From the NCBI RefSeq assembly GCF_031877795.1, contig NC_133941.1, positions 23,784,251 through 23,848,250 of the forward strand: a stretch of 64,000 bases of DNA. The letters are read 5' to 3'. A model generated the notes under the pieces. It made no database searches, was not told the DNA's origin, and worked only from the letters and a program-made list of their open reading frames with translations. Each line of letters begins with the position of its first letter. Positions within the stretch are counted from its first letter, which is position 1. Source of the stretch: Strix aluco (lineage: Eukaryota > Chordata > Aves > Strigiformes > Strigidae). Shown here piece after piece: positions 1-8,599 of this stretch. Both the position numbers and the translations under genes were made by a program.

Positions 1-595
1 TCAGTGTTTACTCTTTCAAGGAAAGGGACATTGAGAACTTACCTCTGGGATGCCCCAAGGGCTCCAAACCAACATCCAGCCGAGAAGCTGGATAACCGCT
101 GCCCCCAGCCTCATCTAGAAGCAAGCAGAGATGAGAATCATTGCCCCTGCATGCTGGGATCCACTTCTGCCTTAGGCAAATGCAGGCACGGCAAGGGGCT
201 CGCGTAACCACGTGGGGGGCAGACAAAGGTGGAGGCTGTCAAAGCCGCAGAGGGGCCTGGTGAGCTCTTGGCTGGCACCCGGCAGCTCTCCACAAACTCC
301 TTCCGGGCCATGTGCAACGTCCCTCGAGGAGCAGATGGACCAATGTACGGCTCCTGGGGGCTTTTGTACAGGGAGAGCTCTCGCACACAGAGACAAAGCC
401 CTCGCTGAAGCACTGGAGGGAAAAAGCCACCATCCACGCTTCTCGGGGAGAAGAGCCCGCTGGCCCGTGAAAGGCTGCGCCAGTGGCCGCTGGCTTACCT
501 GCTCCCCGCGGTCGCCACGGAGCAGCCCGGGCAGCCCTGGCGTGCAGGGCCACCAGGAGGAGGAGGATGAGGAGGAGGTGGCGGGTGAGGGCCAT
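1..595 (-). CDS. Gene A1, type I membrane protein-like, 5' exons only (runs off the window)
   Basis: This is the 5' end of a spliced minus-strand gene. Exon 1 coding runs 595 to 499, starting at an ATG in a strong Kozak context; an in-frame ATG 21 bases upstream is absent from paralogue C, so the downstream one is preferred. It encodes MALTRH followed by a Leu-rich core (LLLILLLLVAL) and a small-residue cleavage region, a clear signal peptide. The donor is CAG|GTAAGC and the exon ends in phase 1. The next candidate exon starts at 412 (or 404); its frame and 3' end are unresolved. Exon 3 (114 to 43, 72 bp, phase 1 to 1) has a good acceptor and a GTAAGT donor. Later exons lie left of base 1. 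I do not recognise the protein family. Confidence 0.55.
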
Positions 596-662
596 GGCTC
601 CCTGCACTCGTACCATACTGCTGCTGCTGTCGCTGCAGTGGGGGCAGGGACTGAGCGGTCAG

Positions 663-741
663 TATTTATAGCCAGCGTGCCCCCACGGGGCTCTGTGACC
701 TCACAGCCCTGCTCTGATGTCACGGCCCCACTGTGACCTCA
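663..741 (-). promoter_or_regulatory. Gene A1 promoter: TATA box and CRE-like octamers
   Basis: TATAAATA on the minus strand at 670-663, about 70 bases upstream of the coding ATG. Three related octamers lie upstream within 50 bases: 696-703 and 734-741 (TGAGGTCA on the minus strand) and 715-722 (TGACATCA). They resemble CRE/ATF or nuclear-receptor half sites. Binding is inferred. Confidence 0.55.
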
Positions 742-1510
742 CGGCCGGGCGAGGCTGCGTGGGGATGGCTCTCGGGGTGCTCGAGGAGAGCCGCCGGAGC
801 GATGCCGGGGGAGCTGCCCCCCAGGGAGGGGAGCTCGTCCCCTCGGGCAGCTCTGTCCTGTTTTCCGGGCACTGTCACGGGGCGGCGAGGAGCTCACAGC
901 CCCCCAGAGCAGCAGGACAGCACAGCCAAGGGCTGCCTGACCTCCTCGGGTGCCCCATCTGCAGAGCGGGCGGGCAGGGGGGGCAAGTGCCGGGCGTCAA
1001 ACGGCCTCGGGGGGGTCCCAGGGCGAGGAGGGCCTAGTCCCGGGAGGGGTGGGGGGTGTCCCAGTCCCGGGGGAAGGGCCCCGGCCGGGGAATCCCGCGC
1101 CCGCCCCTGGCCCGGGCGACGCGGGCGCCAGACCCTGGCGGGGCGTGTCCTGGGTGACCGGGCGGGGCCCGCAGCGGCCGCTCCTGCGGTTGGACGGGGC
1201 GTCCGGGGGCGGTGGCGTGGCCTGCCCGTAGCCGGGGCCCCGGCGGGGTCGAGGTCTCGCAGAGGAGCGGCGCCGGGCCTCGTCGGGGGCGGGGCCAGCG
1301 CTGGCCGCTCCTGCGCTCTTCTGCCCCGCCCCGGCCCCGTTTTCCCGCGCCGGGGCAAAGAGGGGCTGGGAGACCCCGGCGGGGCGCGGGGCGTGACACC
1401 AGGTAGTAACGAAGCGGCTTTATTGCCGCGGGGCGGTGAGCACAGTGCCTGCCGGGGGGGGGACGACACCCACGCATTTGGGGGGCCCCCGGAGCTGGGC
1501 AGGGGGACTG
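740..1510. other. CpG-rich block of the tandem unit
   Basis: Very GC- and CpG-dense stretch with several GGGCGGGG-type Sp1-like boxes (around 1150-1330). Long open frames here on both strands are low-complexity by-products of composition (Gly, Pro, Arg, Ala) and I do not call them genes. Copies lie at +9637 and +19274. An inverted piece recurs at 24835-25157. It may be a CpG island serving gene A or an unannotated transcript. Confidence 0.5.
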
Positions 1511-1523
1511 TGCCTCCCCTGAG

Positions 1524-2130
1524 GTGACACGGGGGGGATTGCGGGGAGCGGCGGGACACGGCGAGAAGACTGGGGGAGACCGGGAGAAACCTGGGGGGCC
1601 CCGAGGGGATGAAGCTGGAGCGGGGGACCCCCAGCAAGATTTTGGGGACCCCAAGGGGACCCAGCAGCACTGGAGGAAGATGGGGGCACCCCAGCAGGGA
1701 CTCAGGGGGACCTCCAGGGACTTTGGGGACCCCAGGGGGACTCCAAGGGACAGTAGGGAGCCCGAAGGGGAACACGTGGGATCAGGGGGACGCTGGGTCC
1801 CAGCGGGGCAGCACATGGGGGACCCCAGGGGGGCCCCGCGACACATTGGGGACCCCGGGGTGACTGGTGGGGACCCCGAGAGGAATGGGCAGGACCAGGG
1901 AGACCACAGGGCACAGCAGGGTGACCCGGGGGAAGCCAGCAGGACACTCTGGGGGTGACCCAGGGGGATACTGGGAACCCCGGAGGTGCCAGAGAGCATT
2001 TGGGGGACCCTGGGCTGACCCGAGAGGACATGTGGGGGGATCCAGGGCTGACGCAGGGGGACACTGGGGATCACGGGGGCACAGGGGACAACGGGACAGG
2101 TTGGGGGGGCTTTGTTAGCCCTAACGAGGC
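1524..2130 (+). repeat. G-rich minisatellite-like tract (unit 1)
   Basis: Degenerate tandem arrangement of GGGGACCC/CCAGGGGGA-like words over about 600 bases, with many G-runs of 3 to 6 on the plus strand. Open frames on both strands here are repeat translations. The many G-runs could allow G-quadruplexes. Confidence 0.65.
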
Positions 2131-2244
2131 CGGGGGAGGGGCTTGAGGGGCATCCCTGTCACCGCTGCCACCCCCATCTCCCCCGCACGCACTGCATGGT
2201 GGCCCGCTTGGATGCCGTCCCCTGCCGCCTGGCTGCCGACCCTG

Positions 2245-2695
2245 TGAAGAATATGGTGGTGATTCGTGTTAAAATACGATGACTTTGTTAAGAGTTTACC
2301 ATGTACATAAGTTAAAGGAGATTGGTCCTAGTTTTATGGTTAAAAGGGGTTTGGAGGTTTTTTTCCTCAGTGACAGATGCTAAGCAGGTGGAAAATTGCT
2401 GGCGGGACCCCTGTCAGAAGACCCCAGCAACACCGGATTGCGCAGGTGAAATATGATTGGAGGAATCCCTGCCAGGAGCCCCGGCAACACCAGAAAGCCC
2501 GGGAAAGTTTGAGGGACCCCGCTGCGCATGTGAAGATGGGACTATGAAAGAGAGTGACGCAGCACCACCCGGTGCTCGTCGGTGTGGAGCGGGAAGCCCC
2601 CCGTGCCCCCCGGCGTGTCAGATTTTTTTTACTTGTTCTTATTGCAAATAAATTTATAAAAGATATTTTCGGCTCTGCCTCGGCATTTATAACAC
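2245..2695 (+). mobile_element. Possible LTR-like fragment
   Basis: AT-richer island between GC-rich flanks. It begins TGTGAAGAAT, carries an AATAAA at about 2647 and ends near ...TTATAACACA, consistent with a retroviral LTR carrying a poly(A) signal near its 3' end. No clean target-site duplication was found. Copies at +9637 and +19274. Low confidence. Confidence 0.3.
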
Positions 2696-3638
2696 ACACA
2701 AACCCCCCCCCCCCCCTTCACGTGTTCTCCATCCCCAGGTTCCTCCGCGAGGCTCCCCAAGCTCCCACGTCCCCTCCCCGCCACCGGACAGGCTGCACCC
2801 ACTTCCATCGTATCCCGCCGGACGCCTGAGTCCCTTGGGGGGGGCAGGTGGTCCCCGAGTCCCCTCGCAGGCACCTGCTATTGGCTGTGCGTGCTGGCTC
2901 AGGCCTCGAGGCCCAAGAAGAATTGAGGGGGGGCCCGGACACACCCTCCCCCCCCAACAATAAAAGGCTCCGATGAATTTCCACTTGAGCCAGCAGAACA
3001 CGATGATCCCGTTCACGTGTTTCTTCTTGCGGGGTTGTCTCTGTCTCCCCGTGCCCGCTGTCCCCGCGGTGTCCCCCCCATCCCACGGCCACCCTGGGGG
3101 TCACGGGGCTGCCATTGGCCGCTGCCCCCTGCGGTGCCACTGCTGGGACCTGCAAGGACACTCGTGTCCCCTGGGGGGGGTGGGTGCGTGTGGCATTGGG
3201 AGGGGGTAACGCTGGGGGGGGGGTGACGGTCCCCACCCGCGGGCTGACAGAGGCGTCTGCAAAGCGGGCTGGGGGGGGCGCAGACACACTGTCTGGCACC
3301 CGCGGGGCGGCGTGGCCTGCGCGTAGCACTGCCCTTCCTACACCAGCACTCGGGGAGAAAGCGACAGCACCAATAGCTCAGAGACACAAAAACCCGTCCT
3401 CGTCCTCCCTTCCACGGGCCGGCAGAGCCAGTGCCACAGACGGGGCTCAGTCACCGCTTTTTAGACCCATCTGTCTTTGAAAACGGCATCTCCTCTTTGA
3501 ATTCTCCCACCGGCTCCCCATTTCACTGCGTCCCCCTCGAGCCCCTCATTCACACGCTCCCCAATGTTTTTTTTACAAAGCCCCATCTGCCTTCTGGTCT
3601 GCTCTTCAGTCTCACAATGCCATTTCAGTAACTCCTCC

Positions 3639-4329
3639 TGATACCGTAAAAGTCGGTCAGAGAAGAACTCTCTAAAACTCCGAAGTCAGAGTGTTAGAAA
3701 GCAGGCATTCTTTATTTCAGTGCTGGGTGCATGGGGGATCTCTCCACCAAACATGCACACCTTAAGCCAGTGAAACCCCGACTTAAATGCAGGTATCTCA
3801 TACATATCCACGGGGTCTTACAATACAAACATACATATTCATAATGATGTGTAAATAGTCCTAGAATTTTCTGTATTAACAGTCTCTTCCGTCTTGTCTG
3901 AGACGTGATGTGTATCCTTGAGATTGATGTCATCCGCTTACCAACATTGTCATGCTTTCCTCCATCTTATCGAAACGTGATCTGATGCGCATCCTTGAGC
4001 GGTGCCATCTTCCTTGGTTCTCGGTTTGATGTGTGATGCATATCCTTGAATGGGGAGTCATCCTTTGGGTTGCGAATCACAGGTGCCCCTCGTCTGCAGG
4101 GGGGGCTGCAGATGTCCTCCATCTCCGGGTATGCAGATGTCCTCCATCTCCAGGTGTCAGAGGCCCCAGTCCTTTGTCCTTGTTTTACAATTCAGAAATG
4201 CCTTGCTTTTACAGCTCAGAGATGCCTTGCTTTTACAGCTTAAAGGAATTTTAGTTTAAAGTACAATTTAAGTTTACTATAGCTAACTATTTTACAGTTA
4301 TGCTTCACTTTCTTAATATACCTATATCA
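3639..4329 (-). mobile_element. Solo LTR, 691 bp (unit 1)
   Basis: Begins TGATACC and ends TATATCA (5-base terminal inverted repeat TGATA/TATCA). It is flanked by a perfect 4-bp duplication CTCC at 3635-3638 and 4330-4333. A poly(A) signal (AATAAA) reads on the minus strand at about 3711-3716, giving the orientation. Internal short direct repeats (GATGTCCTCCATCTCC twice; TGCCTTGCTTTTACAGCT twice) lie in the U3 side. No internal retroviral genes, so a solo LTR left by recombination. Confidence 0.75.
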
Positions 4330-4885
4330 CTCCCGTTCCACCAGCAAAGCCATCGCCCACTGCGTCCCACACAGACGCGGGTCTTCAGCATTCGGGCGCG
4401 AAAACCACTTCCTGAGCAAAGGCACAAATCAGAGTTCCCTCCCTCCCTCCCATAGAACATCTCCTCGGTGAGTGGCCCAACTCTGAGCTGTTAATAAAGC
4501 CCGCCTAGAGATACCCACAGGCTGGTGAAGTTCTTTAACACCACCATGCTGCAAAAGTAGCAGCAGCTTACAAGGCAAGAAAAAACCCAACATTTCTAAA
4601 CAAATTCCACCTAGTTCATAAGAAATCTGAAGCAGCCAGGAAGGTACAAGCGACTCCTTTGGGATGATCCTAACAGACTAACACCATCCCTGGACGTTTG
4701 ACAGAAGACCAGAGAGCTGCATCTTGATTCCCATAGTAGGCTGTGAATTTGCAGATCGTCAGGAGAGGCTTAGGATACACGAGATAAAACGGCTTAGCAG
4801 GAAGAGAGCAAGACCATGTTTTGATCCTTACTGCGAGTCTAACATAGCCCTGGCCTAACTGGCTCTTTGTCTTTTGTTCACCTAG

Positions 4886-5067
4886 GTACAACACGAGTTT
4901 TGAGTGCCAAAGCTTTTCCCACGTCTTCCACGTCTGTTAACGTTCACGAAGTAGATGCAGAAACGTGCTACGATCTATTACGGGCTGTGGGCTTGCAAAT
5001 TCGAACCGCTGTTCTCTGCAAAGAACACGCGGTACAGGCACTCTGCCATCCCCAGTACTCCCAGTAA
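4886..5067 (+). other. Exon-like open frame of unknown origin
   Basis: A pyrimidine-rich acceptor (TTTTGTTCACCTAG) is followed by 182 bases open to TAA. The frame reads TTRVLSAKAFPTSSTS and then a non-repetitive, protein-like sequence. The FPTSST motif echoes gene A exon 4 (GFPTSST), so it could be a diverged stalk/terminal exon of the same family. A copy at 14523-14704 is intact. The copy at 24165 has a TGA at 24281. Function unknown. Confidence 0.3.
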
Positions 5068-6039
5068 CACACGTGCAGAGCACAAACATTCCCGTAGAAG
5101 ACCTTGCGCCCAGCGTCCTCGCTAGGTAAGTGGCCTTGCTGGGAGGCCCGTAAGAGCTGGTGGAAAAAGCTGCCACCTCACTACTCTTTCATCTTCACCC
5201 AAAGGGATCTTGTGTTGGAACAGTTCCCCGCTCTCCAAGTAGGTGCCTTATTCTTGGAGGGAAAGACACGCAGACATCACCTGGAGACGCTCGTGTCCCG
5301 CTCAGCGCCGTCAAGCCTCTACTCTGCTCCCGCCCGGCTGATCCGCAGGGGATCCCACTTCCCACAAGTGCTGCCGTCTCTCACGTGACTCCACTGATGC
5401 GCTGACCCTGGCAAAGCCGCAGCCCAGCTTTATTCCCAGCTCCCCCGGTGAAAGGCCTCGCGACATACCGGAGGCTCTTCCATTCTCCGTGCGTGAGGAG
5501 CAAGTAGGCTACATGTCGCCCGAAAAAAACACGCAGAGCCCAACACTTTACAGCGTTTCTTTCTCGTGCTTGCCCAGATCCCCCTGGATGGCGTCCCGTC
5601 CCTCAGGCGTGTCAACGACACCACTCGGCTTGGTGTCATCTTAAATCGCTTAGCGCAGGTGACTACGCTGGAAAGACCGCAGCAAGTTTGAAGTCGCGCT
5701 GTAGATAACGCCTTGGGTAAGTTCAGGCTGTTTAACGCCCGAGCGTTGCTGTGAACGGAACGTGTCACACGTGACAACAGGAGCCACGCCGGTAAGTAAC
5801 TGCTCTGGTGAACCCCCCCGGCAGCTGGGGATGCTGATACCTGCTCGGAGAACCAAGGAAGAGGAAGCGCTGTTCCCTAAATACTGTTTAATTAAGCTAA
5901 AGAAACAGTATTGTTTTTGAAGGTTCATCTTAATTTGCTTGAAAATTCGATCACGGATAAAAATGGACCGATTTCTCTGATGAAGCACCATATGTTTTTG
6001 TCGGAAGCCATTTCGAAGGGAGTTTGTGAGGGAGGGCGG

Positions 6040-6260
6040 TCACCCGTCTGTCATCCGCCGCGTCTCACGCCCATTGGGTGTGGGGCCGCACGGCACCGCC
6101 CCCCCGCGGGACTCTCTCTCCTCAGCGGGAAAATGGTGTCCGCCCCCTCGGGCATTTCTGCCGAGGCGCCGTCGGGCGCAGCCCCAAAATGGCGGCACGG
6201 GCGGGCGGCCCCAGTGCTGCCGGACACAGATCGGTCCCGCACTGCGCCAAAGGGTGGGAG
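6040..6260 (+). promoter_or_regulatory. TATA-less CpG promoter-like block upstream of gene B
   Basis: CpG-dense block with a CCAAT-type box in CCCATTGGG (about 6070), an E2F-like GCGGGAAA at 6125-6132 and a YY1-like AAAATGGCGG at 6186-6195. No TATA. It could drive an upstream exon of the B chimera. The unit 2 copy is at +9637. Confidence 0.35.
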
Positions 6261-6307
6261 CGTGGCCCCAGGCACCAGCACTGGGGGAGATGGAGAACTT
6301 GCCCCAG

Positions 6308-7104
6308 GTGTGTGGAGGCGCTGCCTGGTCGGCACAGCAGCAGTGGTGATTTCTGTGCCGCTTGCGCTGCTGCTGTGCTGTGTCTGGATGGGGGAGGGAG
6401 GCCATGGCTGTCGGCTGCCACTGCCGCCGCCTCCTCCTGGTGGCCCTGCACGCCGGGGCTGCCCGGGCTGCTCCGTGGCGACCGCGGGGAGCAGGTAAGC
6501 CAGCGGCCACTGGCGCAGCCTTTCACGGGCCAGCGGGCTCTTCTCCCCGAGAAGCGTGGATGGTGGCTTTTCCCCTCCAGTGCTTCAGCGAGGGCTTTGT
6601 CTCCGTGTGCGAGAGCTCTCCCTGTACGAAAGCCCCCAGGAGCCGTACGTTGGTCCATCTGCTCCTCGAGGGACGTTGCACATGGCCCGGAAGGAGTTTG
6701 TGGAGAGCTGCCGGGTGCCAGCCAAGAGCTCACCAGGCCCCTCTGCGGCTTTGACAGCCTCCACCTTTGTCTGCCCCCGACGTGGTTACGCGAGCCCCTT
6801 GCCGTGCCTGCAGTTGCCTAAGGCAGAAGTGGATCCCAGCATGCAGGGGCAATGATTCTCATCTCTGCTTGCTTCTAGATGAGGCTGGGGGCAGCGGTTA
6901 TCCAGCTTCTCGGCTGGATGTTGGTTTGGAGCCCTTGGGGCATCCCAGAGGTAAGTTCTCAATGTCCCTTTCCTTGAAAGAGTAAACGCTGACAAGGTGG
7001 CAAGAGCTTATTCAGGTGCAATTTCCCTTCAAATCCTCTTGTTGTCGAAGGTTTCCCGACATCTTCATCTGTTCCTGTCCCGGAGCCTGAGAGCAGTCCC
7101 ACAG
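6308..7104 (+). pseudogene. Gene B1, chimeric inverted relative of gene A
   Basis: Plus-strand mosaic. At 6308, after a CAG acceptor, lies a transmembrane-exon remnant (VVISVPLALLLCC, close to the gene C segment). About 30 bases later it runs directly into a shortened copy of exon 1: ATG at 6404, coding to 6494, hydrophobic core cut to LLLVAL, donor CAG|GTAAGC. Copies of exon 2 (from about 6566), exon 3 (6879-6950) and exon 4 (7033-7104) follow. The acceptor of exon 4 reads AA instead of AG at 7031-7032, so it should not splice as in gene A. Similarity to gene A ends near 7170. I see no transmembrane or tail exon downstream. It is probably a pseudogene or a source of a secreted fragment. Confidence 0.5.
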
Positions 7105-7695
7105 GTAAGTCAGTGGGAGGAGGGAGCATCTACCTTTTCGTCGTCTTTCCGTGTGCAGTGCAAGTTGCTCCTTCTGTGGCCGATGCGCGCAGACGTGCAG
7201 AAGAGCGGAGGAGGAGAGGGCTGGGCTCAGTGATGTGCCGCAGGGCTATGCTGTCACTACTACAGCTTGCTAACTGTCTAGAGATGAAATCTATTGAGAC
7301 TCGAGCAATTTGTAAAATTCTGAACTTGAGGCATCATCTGCTTTTAAGTAACATTTTTGGATGACTGTGGAGAGTACGGGGAATGCTCTGCCAGCCCCAT
7401 GCCTGGCTCCTGCCTGGTGACGCCACGGACGGACACCGTGGGCATCCACGGCTGCGCCCGGGCCTGGAGCTCAGCCGGTGCTGGCGCCTCGGGGGGTTTG
7501 CCGTTGGTACCACCGCGACACTTGTGCGACGGCTCTGTCCCTCTTTATCTGAGGACAAAGGGCTGAACCCCGAAGCTGTTGGTGGCGGGATTCTGTCACC
7601 AAACCACCGACCCCTGCCCTGGCGGGGCCACCTTCAGTCCCTGTCAGAGGGCCAGATCAGCGGGGGTGGGGGCCGGGGGCTGCTGGGTGGGGTGC

Positions 7696-8416
7696 TGAAG
7701 CGCTAAGGCTTGGACAACCGGCCCAAGCCAGAGTTGACCTATAGGTGGGTACTAAGTTATAACCACCTACCTATTCTGATGTAAAGAGTGGAAGTATTGA
7801 AGCCTGAACAACAGGCCCTGAGCCAAATGGATAAAGTAACAGGGCCTTGGGCACCATTGTCTGGCACTGTGGCCTGATGTGAGACCTTGCGCTTCATCCA
7901 GTTAGATAAGCAGAGAGGCTCCCTTAGCTTCTCCCTTGAGCCCTGGCCAGGCTCTGGGGGAATCTAATGTGAGATTGAAACCAGATATTTCTGCTTAAAA
8001 CAAAGGTGCCAGTTATTCTGGCTTGCTGATTTTTGGGTATATAAGGCTGGACCCGCTCACAGCGACTTTGGGTGCCTCAGCTACGGGTGGACGCACCGCG
8101 TAGGATTTCCCACTTGCCGGGAAAGGCTCAACAAATCCTCGATGCAACCGGGGCTGCCCAGCGCCTGCGGGTCTGGATGATGGGAACGTACGCAAGTGGT
8201 GATGGATCTTTCTTAATCACTATTCTCTCAGGTAGTAATGATTTGATGCATCACCCTGTATGTTCCTATTTGTTTGAGTGCACTGTTCTGTCTTTTCTTA
8301 CTGTATGTTTTCCGTATTATTCTGTTATATTATTGAGTTATGTCTAGTAAAATACGCCTGCTCTTTTCACTCTGGTGTGAAAACTACTTTAATTAGTATC
8401 CCTAATCGCCAAAACA
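7696..8416 (+). mobile_element. Solo LTR, 721 bp (unit 1)
   Basis: Starts TGAAGCG and ends CAAAACA. It is flanked by a perfect 5-bp duplication GGTGC at 7691-7695 and 8417-8421; 5 bp is the length typical of class III (ERV-L) elements. A TATATAAGG core promoter lies at about 8037-8045, giving plus orientation. It sits between gene B and the 3' end of gene A2, whose stop codon is 183 bp away. Confidence 0.75.
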
Positions 8417-8599
8417 GGTGCGCAGTGTCACAGCAGCTCGGGAATGGTGGACGGGGCACGGGAATGGCGGGGACAGTGGGGTGCTGGGTGGGTTGTGCAG
8501 TGTCATGGCAGCCGGGGACAGGTTGGGGGTGCAGTGGGGACAGTGGGGAGGGTGGGCGCGCTGGGCTTCCCGGCATCTGCATTGGGTGTTGGTCCCAGC

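Noticed and set aside
894-2074. Very long Pro/Gly/Arg-rich open frames on both strands (up to 346 codons)
   Set aside because: They overlap each other in opposite strands and frames, lack domains, and follow from high GC content and the G-rich repeat.
3172-3283. Short G-run clusters as a CRISPR-like or structured array
   Set aside because: No direct-repeat/spacer pattern; the sequence is eukaryotic and the runs are simple low complexity.
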